Source: Caprimulgus europaeus (Eukaryota > Chordata > Aves > Caprimulgiformes > Caprimulgidae). Taken from it: DNA of 64,000 nt. A program made the position numbers and the translations under genes. Of the stretch, positions 40,166 through 52,314 are shown piece after piece. Below the pieces are notes generated by a model that saw only the letters and a list, made by a program, of their open reading frames with translations, had not been told where the DNA came from and did not search any database. Position 1 is the first letter of the stretch. Each line of letters starts with the position of its first letter. The stretch lies in NCBI GenBank assembly GCA_907165065.1, contig OU015532.1, positions 41,828,839-41,892,838 of the forward strand. The letters run 5' to 3'.

Positions 40166-40368
40166 TCATAGCATCATAGAATGGTTTGGGTGGGAAAAGA
40201 CCTTTTAAGGCCATCTAGTCCAACCCCCCTGCAGTGAGCAGGGACATCTTCAACCAGATCAGGTTGCTCAGAGCCCCATCCAACCTGACCTTGAATGTTT
40301 CCAGGAATGGGGCTTCTAAAACCTATCTGGGCAACCTGTTCAGTGTTTCACCACCCTCCCCAAAACTA
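40166..40368 (-). mobile_element. CR1 LINE 3' fragment
   Basis: The plus strand reads ATCATAGAATGGTTTGGGTG, AAAAGACCTTTTAAGGCC and ATCTAGTCCAACCCCCCTGC, then AACCTGACCTTGAATGTTTC. This is a reversed CR1 3' end, truncated after about 200 bp. Confidence 0.92.
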
Positions 40369-42774
40369 CCACTAGTAGTAATGCCTCTTAGAAGTGTCTG
40401 ATAAGGTTCTTAAACAGTCAAGCAATGACAACCCTGCAACAATAACAATGCTGCTAATGCAAGCATGACATAACCATTCACGTTGTGTAACCAATCACAA
40501 TGGGCAGCCTATTGCACTAAATGCTGCAAGAGTAAAGCAGTATAAAAAGCAGAGAAAAATGGTGTGTAAAAGGTACACTTAAGGTCTGGTTCTTACAAGC
40601 TTTTCCTGTGGTAATGTGTGTGAAGTTTAAACTACCTTTTTAATATTATTTTGAAAGTAAAGCAGGTAGTAGGGTGACTGGAAATAATCTGATTTTTGCA
40701 TTAAAGAAATATTAACTCTCAATTTCTGCTGAAGTAAATCAATAATGGGGACTGGAAGGAGGTCTGCTTTCCCTAGGGCTATGAATTTGAACTTTTCATT
40801 TGTAATTTTTTTCAAATCAGAATATAAATTGCTCTGTCTTCTCCTTCAGCCTAGTGGATCATTTTTGAGATTTCCTACACCATTGTTCTGATGGGTTTCT
40901 TCAATTCTGCGCATGAACAAACTACCCAGAACCCTGCTCCAGAAGTTAATGCTGCCATATCCATGTGCTGAGCTAATATCTGGCACTTGTCTTTGGTGTT
41001 TCCACCATTCCTAAAAGCACAAAGAGTTCTCTGCAGTAACTAAACTGGGATTGCAGATCATCAGATTGGATTTCCATCTCTGTTTCTCTTTCCAAGACAG
41101 CAGATTGCTGGAAATAGACACTGAAAGCAAGACAGGATTAAACCATCCGGTCTCCCTCGTAAGGAACTGTATTACTACACTGTAAGCCAGGGGTCATAAA
41201 CTTTCACCAGATTCTTCTAATTCCTCTGACAGAACAGGTGTCTCAGCAATCAAGCATTCCTCCAACTTCTTGAACTCATGTTGTTTTCCACTGGTTTATC
41301 TTTTTGATGGGAGTAGTTGCACATTTTGTCCTAATAAACAGCAATAAAATAGCCCTGCAAAAGTACTAGGGGAAAAATACTCCATGCTTTTACTGGCATA
41401 AAAAATCTACTAACATGGAAAAAATACAGCAAAATGATGAAAAAATGTCAAGGGTATTTTACTCATGCATCCAATATTTTATTGCCCCAGGTAAGTACAA
41501 TTTTGCAAGGCTGTGTGATAACCAGACAGCAAGCAAAGAAAACCACATCCTCTTTGAAATTGCAAGGAGAAGACCTTTGCTTCTCTTGTGGGGTTGTTAT
41601 CAACCTGAAGAAACATGCTTTGGTTTTAGCTTGGGTTTTTTTGTTGAGTTTTTTTTTAAGTTTACAAGGGTGAGTATTAATTGGTTATTATGTTTACTGA
41701 CTAGAACCTGATGTTTTTGTACTTTTTTCTGTATGTCAGTTGGAAGAATAATGAATCCTGTTTCTCTTGTAATGTTATCAAAGTATTTGCCAAAGAGTTT
41801 GAGAAATTGCCTCATAAGGACATAAACACTTTCAGAAATGGAAACACTGATCTGAGATGATACAGGGAGACTCACATGAAGTGTCTAGGGGTTTGTTTGC
41901 TGGATGTAATTTTCATTCTAGTAACTGCATTTCCCTCACAGGCAGTTTTTGTTCATTTTCATGAAAACATTTTCCCTTTGATACACACTCATATGGATTC
42001 CTAGAAAACAATGTACACAGATTTCATCGTGTAAATACATCAGCAGGACTTTAGCTGAGATTAATAATAGAGGTATTGAGCTGCACTTTGCACAGAAAAT
42101 ACCTGACATGGGATTAGATGTTCGTACACAACCGTATACCACACCCTGTTTTTCAGATTGTCACATGAAGATCAAACTCATAAAGAGATATTCAAAGAGG
42201 GTGAATCAATAAATGTCTCCTTGAAACAGTGACAGAGATGAATCAAAGCACACAACAGAAAATGCCTTTTCAAATGTAGGCAACTGAAAATTAACTGTCT
42301 TCATAATTCATTCTTATATACCATTGAACCATAGTGTTCAGTTAGAGCTTAATGAAGGTTCTGATAAATCAAATCCATAACGCCATCTTTTCCTGCCCAG
42401 TTGGCAGATAGCAGGCTTTCACCACAAAAAAAGCAAAAGTGCAACACAGAAACAAGACGTTTTTGGTTGAGCAGCACAAAGTAATTTATTTTCAGTATCA
42501 GAAGCTGAGCAGCCCTCACATTTTAGCAAGTTAAGGAGGAAGGCTTGTGGCAAACTGATGAACATACTGGGACAAGAAAGCCACTAGTGGCCAAGCTGAA
42601 ACTGAATTCTTGTTCCAGGGAAAGAGAGAGATAACCAGAAGGAGAGGGGGAGAGAAAGAACAGGCATAAGAGTCTTGAGATACAAGATTTCAGGTTAAAA
42701 AAAAAAAAATGGAAACACACCAGCTACCAAGTACCTCACCTTGGGCAATCCTCTCTTGCCTGGCCCACACTGCA
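40369..42774. other. Intergenic stretch, no gene seen
   Basis: AT-rich non-coding sequence. The open frames (for example 41415-41711 plus and 41600-41875 minus) overlap each other and show no family features or splice support. Confidence 0.55.
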
Positions 42775-42788
42775 CCACCAGATGGCCC
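42775..42788 (+). promoter_or_regulatory. Candidate CTCF core motif
   Basis: CCACCAGATGGCCC matches the CTCF core pattern CCASYAGRKGGCRS at 13 of 14 positions by eye; position 13 is C rather than R. It lies between ITPKA and the sulfotransferase gene, where an insulator would be plausible. Occupancy cannot be judged from sequence. Confidence 0.45.
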
Positions 42789-43099
42789 CGTATGAACTTG
42801 GATGAGTAATTGGCAACATGCTTCAAAGACATACGGCATTTAAATCTGCCCAATTTCCCAGGGTGCTAGCTGCCAGAAGAGAAAAACCAAACGTCCAAAA
42901 GTCTGGCCATATGAGGCTGGAGAGTTTGAACAGCTTCAGGTTCAGAAGCTTGGGTTAGAATCCTCATCTCGAGTCCAGGGGTGATTGGATGCATGATCAT
43001 GGTTCAGTCTTAAAAGCACAAGAGGGTACAAGGGCGACATAGAATTTACAGTAGGAATGGGAATGTACTGTGTGACATACCTGACTTCATGCTTTCAAT

Positions 43100-43250
43100 C
43101 TGTGCAGCACTTGTAAAGTTACAGGATTGCACCCAGCTTTGGGCATCATGCTTCAAGCGAGGTGGAGACCACCTGGAACTGGAGAGAGTTCAAAGGAGAG
43201 CAGCAAAAATGAACAGAAGTTCTGAGAAACATAACCAGGGAGCAAAGCCT
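43100..43250 (+). mobile_element. Old CR1 LINE fragment (degenerate)
   Basis: The segments CCCAGCTTTGGGCATCATGC, TTCAAGCGAGG, CCTGGAACTGGAGAGAGTTC and AAAGGAGAGCAGCAAAAATG parallel the part of CR1 that encodes [21 protein letters not shown] in the 35.1-kb copy. They carry many substitutions. Boundaries are uncertain. Confidence 0.65.
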
Positions 43251-43424
43251 GAAAAGAATGGTTTGCTAAGCTGTTTGATTGACGTTTCATGTTTCAAACA
43301 CATAGTTTCTGGCCCCTACTGGTGTCCCAAAGGTTCTTGCACACTTCAGTAAGGGGATTCAACTTGGATTTCCCAGTTCTCCTCTTCCAGGTGCAAGATG
43401 ACTTCTGCTAGCGCTTCATTTCTT

Positions 43425-43601
43425 AGGAGAGGAGAGGAGAGGAGAGGAGAGGAGAGGAGAGGAGAGGAGAGGAGAGGAGAGGAGAGGAGAGGAGAGGAGA
43501 GGAGAGGAGAGGAGAGGAGAGGAGAGGAGAGGAGAGGAGAGGAGAGGAGAGGAGAGGAGAGGAGAGGAGAGGAGAGGAGAGGAGAGGAGAGGAGAGGAGA
43601 G
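43425..43601. repeat. (AGGAG)n pentanucleotide array, about 35 pure units
   Basis: GGAGA repeats run without interruption for about 176 bp, all purine on the plus strand and all pyrimidine on the minus strand. The long open frames here (GEERR and SSPLL repeats) are a consequence of the 5-bp period and do not indicate a gene. Confidence 0.98.
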
Positions 43602-46600
43602 AAGACCATTGTTATACTTAGTAGGTAAGCACTAGAGGTCAAAAGCACAGTTCTAATCTCTCATCTATACTGTTGGAGCCAAGCATTTCAGGAATATTTT
43701 CTCACAGATGCTTGAATCACTGCTGTAGTACTTTCCAAGACCTGTATTCTCTCCTGCTTATGACCACTTGAAATCTTCAGGCTGGACAACCCTGAGCTCA
43801 CAGCCTTTGAGGCATTCTTGCTGGTCAGCGTTCACAGGATATACCTGTCGCACAGATAAACAACTCTGATTTTCCCAAAACTCAACAGCCACAGCAACAA
43901 AATCCTACTTTGTTTTCATACCAGAGTATTAGCCCTGGAAGTGAAAAATTTTGATCTGGAGTCCTCTTTAGCCTTCATTCAGATGTGTAAAACACCCCAC
44001 ATACATAGCTACAGCATAAGCCACGTTCACTCCTCTGACACGTTAACATAACACTGTTGAAGCATCCAAATCAGTTTGCTAATGCATACCTGTACCAAAA
44101 CTGTTGCCATGCTTTTCAGATTTCATGTGTTTCCCACCCTGGAGGAATGTCCTGTGGACATCTTCATGGTTAGCACTGCAGTACAGCCCTGTAAAATATT
44201 ACCAATAACTGAACAGTACATCCCTCCCTTGATTTCAGATAGAGATGCACACATTGGCTCTGCCTTATACAAGGGCTTCAAACACCACAAGATCATTGTA
44301 ATTAATATAGACATTTTTCCTTCCATGAAAAATTTAAATTGTTAATTGTTACTGCAGGGTGTTGTGTGTGTTCAAGTTATGGGCCTATGGTAGATCTGAT
44401 TACAGTGTGCTGTCCTGAAAGACAGAAAAATATTCTAAACTCACAAAATCCAAGGTTTATTGGAACACAAATTAGGAAAAAAAATAAAACAAAGCAAACA
44501 GGAATTGCAATACAGGGTCTGTACTAAGGCTGCATAATTTATAGAACAACTTACCTATGAAATAAGTGGTTAAACCAGCTATTTCAGAGCTGGTTTTCAT
44601 GTATATTATTACTATTTTAAAGAGACTAAATATTCTCATCATCTTCTAAACCTGCAGTTTGCAGAATATAGAGGCCATATCTGTTTCAAATAAAATATAC
44701 AAATAAAATCCCCAAACCTGAGTAGAATGAAAAGCCTTGGCAGAAGCTGTAAGAAACACCTAACACACAGCACACAGTCAGCTGCCAGCAGCGAGGGTAC
44801 TCCTGAGTCCTGCGGCGTGTAAACCACAGCAACAGGATCTCGGGGAAAAAATCCAAATTCTGACACAGTATACAGCTAAGTGGGTGTCTGGCTCTGCACA
44901 GCAACAAAACAAAGAATATTACTACAAATAAAAGCATCACTGTGACCCTTTGTTTAAAATTACAAAACTTAAAGGGCTCTGCCTGTAGCAATAGTTGCTG
45001 TGCTGTAATCTCAGCCTCCCAGATAGGAACCTCATTAACAAAGACCAAAAAATATACAATTCAGTTACTGATCACCAAAAATCTTCAGGATAATAATTTG
45101 TTTATATTGATTGTTTTTCCCCCTGTTTTTGCTTCTTACCTGTGCCATCTTTCTGGAACAGGATCAACCCAGAATCAATTGTTTAATGTTCAGATGTCAG
45201 ATGGATTCTCTCCCAACTTCATCACTCTACTTTTCCTTACTTATCAAAGGCAGAAGTTACAAGGGGCTCATCCACCAGGTAGGCATCCCTTCCCCACTAA
45301 ACCTACCTGAATGGAAGGTGAGTTTATTTTTAGGGCAGAAAATGCCTTCAAAACACCCTTCACTTTATATTCACTTCTCACCTTGTAGTAATATCTCACT
45401 CCCGGAGCAGGTGCTTGAACAACTTTCTCACACAAAAAACCTTCTTACAATAGTAGCAATGCATCCTGCAGCAAGCACCTGGCGACAACCTGTGCCTGGA
45501 TAAGTCAGCATCTGCAGCACCTGTTTGCTGGCCTCTAACTGTGGGAACTCAGCAGGAGTCCATATGTGCAGTTCAGGTGAATTATGAAGAAGGGATCTGG
45601 GGAAAAAAAGGGGGGACAATGCAAGCAAGTGAGGTGGGAGTCGGAATATTAGTCATAGATTTGTAGGTAAAAATCTTTCCCTATACTTCTGCTAAATTGT
45701 AGGAGTATAAACTGGAGTATGCCTACTTATGCAAAGTTCTGCTCTTAGCTCCAGTACCAGCTGAACTGTTGTACCTTTTTTGTGGGATACCATGGATGAT
45801 GTATAATTTCATTAACAATGTCTCTACAGGGTGGCATGATGGGACTTTTTAAGAAAGCCCTTTTATCTTGCTAAGCTTTGGTACATCTCCAGAAGAAGCT
45901 ACAAGAAGGATCCTGGAAGCATAAAGGAAGTGTTCCAGTAGTTGTGAGCAAAGGTGAAGCATACATGGATAGTGCTGAAACAGTGTTGAGCTGGTTTCTT
46001 TTCAAAGACCTGATCCTGTGATGTATCAATCATTTTTGATCTGCTGATTCCTTGGAATTTTAGTCTCAGTATACTGACTGAGATTTGTGATCCCTTGAGC
46101 TTTTTATTTAAAAATAGTTCTTGCTAGAAGCAGCATTGTAACTGCACACCTGTGTACATTCCATACCTGGTCAAAACTTCCAAGGCTTCCTGAAATTTCA
46201 GACACATCTGTCAGGTAAATTCTTTGCCTATTGTGATTTTATTTGGTTTACGTGAATTTATGGAGAAATCATACCAGGCCTACACCACAATCACAGAACA
46301 TTAGTGTCTTTTCCTGTTTCCTTTTCCTTTTCTTGCTCTATGTCTACAACAGACAAGCCAAGAAAACTGGAAATCATAGAGGTAAAAGCTTTTGACGTAT
46401 TAACAACCTGAATGCAGAAATAGAACCACCTTAAAGCTGTAAGCCATGAAGGTTGTGGTTTAGTCAATGCACAATGACTTGGACAGTTGGTTTCCTCTTG
46501 GTCAGAGGACACTTCCGTGAAGCAGCAAACATTGAAAGTTTCACTGCTTATGCTGTTCTTCTGTCGACACCTTTTATTCTGTTCACAGCTGTCCTGCTTT

Positions 46601-49526
46601 GGGAAGTTGTCTGAATAAGTAACCACTAATCACAGTTTACCTGTTAAGACTCACATGAAAAACTGTGTGAAAAAATTAGTGCTGCTTACAGGCAGAATTA
46701 CCACTTTTAGTTGGAGGAAATGTCTGCTTCAAGAACAACTGGTGACATGGTCTCTGTTCCTGACAGACACGGATCAACTACCAGATGTGTTATACGTTCA
46801 CAAGGAAAGTATGATGTCAGGTTTGTGGATACCTATATCCTGAAAGGATGTGTGTGTGGATATCCATGAGAATGGGAAAATTCTCTCTGATTTCCTCACT
46901 GATGATTGATTTTTAGGAAAGCTGCAAGCTTGACTTAGCAAGATTTTTAAATTCTCTTCCTTCCCTGCTTAGCTCCTTTGTTGTCCAAACTGGAACACTC
47001 ATTAGTATTTGCTAGTTCTTTCAATCCTTTAAATATCCTGTGAGATGGCTTTATATGAATGTATCAAAGCAGAACCAAATGGCTTTGTATTCATTACTGT
47101 CTAATAGCATGTGGCCTATGTTAGGATTTGATGGAACAGCTCTGAGTCCTTTTTTTTAAAAAAAAAAAGTTATTGAGAAGGATAAACATAGATTAATATC
47201 TTAACTCACTACAGTTTATTACAGTAATTAGAAATTAAACATAGCAATGGTCATATCACAGGCATATAACAATAAATCAGAAGATTAATTATGGTACCCT
47301 CTACCCCTTTGAATCCACGCTGAGGCCCAAGCCACCTCACACTGCCACCTCCTCTGCTCCCCAATGCAAGTACCCACTTTCCTCCCAGGAAAACATCACC
47401 CAGAGTTAGCACCCAAAAGAAAGAAGGTCCACTGGGGGTTCTTCTCTAGGCAAAGGCAGGAGGGAGGCTGGCTCAGCTTAGAGCCTTTGTTCTGGACAGT
47501 ACACCTGTAGGGATGACAATACAGGAAATCTCTCTCCCAGGCCATGAAGAGACAGTCATCATTTTCATCATAACATTTACAGGTGTCTGGCAGTTCTTGT
47601 GGGCTGAGTAGCACAAGGTCCAGAGCCTTCATCAACTTTTTTTTTACATTACAATATCAAGAATGAAATAACACTAAGCCCTTTCACTGGCACACTTACA
47701 ATGCTGTCCAGTGGAATGGGCCTGGGGGTTTGCCTGGTGAATAAACAAGGTGGTACCGTTCCCACTCTGCTCTGGGCAACGGGCAGTTGCTCACACATTA
47801 GGAAATATTATAGACCAGAGTTTTCCACAAGCGTTGCTGCTTGACAGCTATCCCTAAAAGGTACAGCAAACTCAATGCAAGTACTAAAGACCTTGCAATT
47901 TTCTCCTGCAGACTCATTTTTTGAGCTCAGCCCAAACTTCCATGCCCTTCTTCACAAAGCTGTGAAAGCTTTTTACAACATATAGCAAGTCACCATTGTT
48001 ACCTCTGAAATATATTGCAGAGCTTTGAGGTACTCTGCACCACAGCACAGTAGCTCTTGGGTGAGGGGTGTTAGGAAGTATTCTCAAGCTCACAGAAACA
48101 GAAATGTGGTACATTGGGTCAAACATTAAAAGATGCCTGCAAGGAATGTTAGAAGATCCTTTTTAAAGTAACATCCCCTTTTTTTTTCTTTTTTTTTTTT
48201 TCTATTTTCCAACAGAGATCAAGCCGTTATTCTCATTTTGTTAGAGTTGGTAATGCACAATTATACTGGGCTTGTATGATACTTCTTCCCCAAACTGTTG
48301 TTCTGTGTGCACACATGCACACACATTTTCTCAGCAGGTTTTTTTGTTCAGACCCACACCAGCTAAACAGCGTGACAGCAGCCAGTGGTTCCAGGCAATG
48401 TGCTACTTACAGTTTCCTACAGGCAAACGTCAAATCTGAAAGTCCATTGTGAATACAGAGATTTTTCTGCATCATTAGATAGCCTTCTATTCCTGGCTAG
48501 TGCCTGTGATTAATGAATTAGCCATCTGTTTTCTGTCACCACTGTAGGAAGAATACGTGATCCTGTGTAAAAGAGGAAATAAGAATAGAAAGCCACTCAC
48601 ATCTAACAGTAAGAAACTAGAGAGGAGTGTTAATGCTAGAGTGCTGATAGCAAAGATGCCTGTCAAACTCTGTCAGCATCATTTCTTCTGTTTTCCTAGG
48701 CTAGCTGATGGTGCCAGAAAATTAAAGTATCTTTGATGAAGCTTATACATCTGGAGGGTCTATCATACAGAAACAAGTTACGAAGCAAATCATATTTCCC
48801 CTCTTCCTCTGCATGATCTAGCAAAGAGATTAGGAGAAGCATGTAGCTGGAGATGGCTCTGATTCAGGAAAGAGAGAGACTGCATCCCTCTGCGTAGCCT
48901 TAACTTTGATTAGAGCTATTTCCAGCTTCCTCTGCCTCAGCACAATTAAAAAGTAAAAAATAAAATAAAATAAATCCACGTGAACTCCAGGGTTGCCAGG
49001 GTGGCACGAACAATCCAGTGTCCAGGGATAGTAGGACTGCAGGGACACTAAATATGGTGGCAGTGAGGGTAAGATCCAAAACCATTAATCACTCTGCATA
49101 AAATCACAAGCTATTTAAAAAAAAAAAATTTGCTGTTCTTGCTTGGTCTTATTACTTTGGATCTCTCCATGTGCCAAAGCCACCCCATTTATGGAACAGT
49201 CAGCCATGTAAGAGATGCCAGATGTACCGAATGGTAGTCCTGGCTTTATGTACCATCTGCCACCAAAGAGGGATGCAAAGAGCTTCTTCCTCTGACTCCT
49301 GCTGTCACCACGGTCTCATCAGTGTCTCCAGCTGATGTCCAATATATCACTGCATCTTCCCTCTGGGGTAGACCACCCCCACTCCCTGCACTGGGAGCTC
49401 TTTTCACAACCCTCATGACTTAAATCCCATTGCATCCATTTTTTCCAGTCTCCTTTTCCCTCTCCCTTGGCCACGCTGCTGGCAGTAATGTCTACACAGA
49501 TTGGTGGTTGCATTGTGATTTATTTT
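43602..49526. other. Intergenic stretch, no supported gene
   Basis: This is about 5.9 kb containing A/T runs (47154-47168 and 48178-48201) and short A-rich patches. Two small minus-strand frames, at 46291-46626 and 47396-47635, are mentioned in the findings but are not called as genes. Confidence 0.5.
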
Positions 49527-49650
49527 CATAGAATGGTCTGGGTTGGAAGGAACCTTAAAGCTCATCCAGTTCCAATCCCCCTGCCATGAGCAGGGACACC
49601 TTTCACTAACCCAGCTTGCTCAAAGCCTCATCCAACCTGGATGAGGCTGT
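49527..49650 (-). mobile_element. CR1 LINE 3' fragment
   Basis: The plus strand reads TTCATAGAATGGTCTGGGTT, GGAAGGAACCTTAAAGCTCA, CCCCCTGCCATGAGCAGGGA and AGCCTCATCCAACCTGGATG. This is a short reversed CR1 3' end. Confidence 0.92.
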
Positions 49651-50629
49651 CCCTGTCCTTTCCTATATAATGAGAAGCTGTGAGCTGACTTTGGATCCAA
49701 CTCTAGCCTACCAGCCTTTGTGCATGTACAGCTATAGCTGAGAGGAACTAAGTACATGGGAGAGATTTTTCAAGTTAGTTCCCGAGAGACTGACATCTCC
49801 TAAATGTGATGCTAATACTCACAATGAGTTTCTAAAACTTGCTGCAATTAATATGGTCACAATTCCATTTTCAGAGTGACTAGGCAATAGATTTTCCAAA
49901 AAATGGGACAAATTTCCTACTTAATGTAGTAGCAGCTATAGATCCCTCAGTTCCTTCTCCCACTTGCTTCATTTCTCCCCTTCACCATAATTCTACAATT
50001 TATTTGCACTCAATCTCCTGTGAGGTGAGAAAGCAACAAGTAGAACAAATGTATTATCTGAGGTTACCCACCCTCCACTAAGTGCTATGCTCAGGTCAGT
50101 CCCAAGGGCTCCAGTAGGCACAAATGGGAAAGCCCAAACATTGTCTCCCCTGTGCTGACTGGCCAGTAAGTTGACTGGGTGGTAAGTGCTTTTGAAGAAT
50201 AGGCAAGAGTTGCCTTTCCACTGAGATTTTAGATCCTGCACCACTCCAGTTGCACAGGTTAGAAGGTATCTCTAACTACTGCTCTAAAAATATATATATA
50301 TTTTTCAGATCTTACCTCTTAAATCAGAACATAATGCTGACAAAGGGTGAAAAGAGTTTGCAAAGTCACTATGAACAGCAGACCTGCTCATCAGAAGATT
50401 TTGGAGAGAGAAAAGGGAAACCCTGGCTGGATTGCTGCCAACTATACTGCTTGAGGGATGAGGCTGGTGCGCTGTGGTGAGAGCACTGCTAGAAGGGAAT
50501 GTAATCAGGCATTAAGTTCTATCTAATGCAACTTCAAGCATCTGAAGATATTTGCTCCTTTCCTACAAGATTCATGATTGGGGCTTCTGTAGAGAAAGAA
50601 TGGTTTGAGTTTGACTCTAAAGCAGATTA
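49651..50629. other. Intergenic stretch downstream of the sulfotransferase gene
   Basis: AT-rich sequence with a short TATATATATA tract at about 50288-50300. No gene is seen. Confidence 0.5.
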
Positions 50630-50635
50630 TTTATT
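50630..50635 (-). terminator. Possible polyadenylation signal AATAAA of the sulfotransferase gene
   Basis: TTTATT on the plus strand is AATAAA on the minus strand, about 390 nt after the stop codon at 51022. It is the best-placed hexamer I see, but AATAAA is common in AT-rich DNA, so the true 3' end could be elsewhere. Confidence 0.35.
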
Positions 50636-51021
50636 GCTTCATATGTCTTTTCCTAATAAAAATTAAAATAATTTTTACTTTAAAATGGTGTTCTAAAAAT
50701 ATTCAACATGAGAAACAACATTCTCTATCCTTCCCCTACCTATTACCAACAGACTAAAATCTATAATTTATAAACAGTGTTCATGAAACAAAAAACAAAT
50801 GCCACTATTGATCAACAGGAGGACAGTAACTTCATATAGGTAAAGTACTGTATAGTACAACAGGTCATGGGAGGGATTTGTTATAAGAGTGCTCAGGATG
50901 GTAAACCATGTCTCCAAACACCAGTGAAATCTCAGCAGCAGGCAGTCACCAACCCACCTATCAAGCACCTGTGAGTTCAGTCCATTTTGTACAAAAGAAC
51001 CTGTGCTTTGTTTAACCTACA

Positions 51022-51872
51022 TTAGTCATGCAGAGAAAAATAATCTTCATATTTCATAGTATAGTTGAACAAGAAAAAATCCATTTGATACAATTTTTTT
51101 ATCTTCTCAATTTGTTCTGAGTTCAATTGTCTGAGATACTCCAAGGTGATATCACCATTAGTCCGTTTCTCCGAGCCATACCTCTTCAAGCTGGGGTAAC
51201 GCAGGCTTTCTGGTGCTCCAATAACCTTCAGAACATGCTCAGAATCGAACTCAAGAGTTTCATACTTACCCAGGATATCATAGTGAATGTTGCAAGGATC
51301 ACAGAGCAGAAACATTGGTTTCCAGTGAATGTCAAGAGCATTTGGTGATTTTGCTATAATGAAGTTGACAAACTCCTGGAAACTCACTTTTTCAGAAGAA
51401 TTTTTGTTTTTCCTGAACATTGCCCTAATCTCATTAGCAACAGTGATGCTGTAGAATGGCTCAGAATGCAGAAGTTTGTCTCTGTAAGCTGAAACCAGTC
51501 GTTCCAAGGGATGTCTGGTGAACATCACTTTGGTGTAATTATTCAGAAATTCCTTCTGTATGGCAGGAGGGTAAGTCACCAGCTTTTTGATCAGTGAGGT
51601 TTGGTGGATGTGGTCATGCTCAATTTCAGAAGCTTCTGCATTCAAGTCTGCTTGGAGAAGAAAAATAGTTCTCTTCCAGTTGGAGCAGCCTACCTTGGGC
51701 ACCTCACAGTAGATAAATTTATGTTTGTGCTCCACAAAGAGCTGGTTTGCAACACGAAAATCCAATTTGCTTTTTAATTTAAGAAGGTTGTTCTTCAGGC
51801 AGACAGAAGCCAGTGTGCTTTTGCGATCATTTTGAATTGCCAGCCAGTCTTCAGTGGGATCAGGGAAAGCAC
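51022..51872 (-). CDS. Sulfotransferase coding exon 2 (luminal catalytic domain)
   Basis: The exon encodes the second part of codon 32 through residue 314 and the stop. It follows the acceptor CCCCTGGTTGCAG. It opens with AFPDPTEDWLAIQNDRKST (short stem). The sulfotransferase domain then carries YCEVPKVGCSNWKR, the FTRHPLERLVSAYRDK block, DIHWKPMFLLCDPCNIHYD, LGKYETLEFD, and the MDFFLFNY end that matches the MDYLMFNYS type of CHST8/CHST9. No frame disruption is visible and all PAPS-contact residues are present. The whole domain in one exon is usual for this family. Confidence 0.94.
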
Positions 51873-52314
51873 CTGCAACCAGGGGAGAAATTTAAACCAT
51901 CAGTGTGAAATAAACTTATAGAAATATCTTGCTTTGTGACAATTGCAGCATTCAATCTATCTTCCTGCATACAATAACTAATGAGGATGCTAAAATCATT
52001 TTTTTGTTTACTGTCATTGGACTCAACTACGGCAAATATGCAATAAGCTATCCTGCTTAGTGAAAAGCTTGTTAAAACAAAAACCTTCCACGTGCTAGCA
52101 ATATGACTCTAAGCAAGATGGATGTTCTAACACTTCTAACGTCAACTGGTTTTTGTAGTGCTCTTCCTCCTGTGCACTGCTAAGTGACAGGGCCTTGGAC
52201 ATCTTCATAAAATTGTTTCTCACTTAAGCTCCATAGTTACTTCAAACACATCAGGGAAAGGTGTCCCTGGTTCTAGAAACATTAAGTCTTTCTGTTGGTA
52301 AATTCTTTACTCAC
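51873..52314 (-). other. Intron of the sulfotransferase gene
   Basis: A 442-bp GT-AG phase-1 intron between the anchor exon and the catalytic exon. Nothing else is seen in it. Confidence 0.88.

Noticed and set aside
43346..43648. Frames encoding GEERR or SSPLL repeats
   Set aside because: They are produced entirely by the (AGGAG)n array. A 5-bp repeat without stops is open in several frames.
44686..45048. 120-residue hydrophobic minus-strand frame that could look like a membrane protein
   Set aside because: Hydrophobic runs arise easily from T-rich codons. It has no family features, and a comparable frame is open on the opposite strand (44942-45310).
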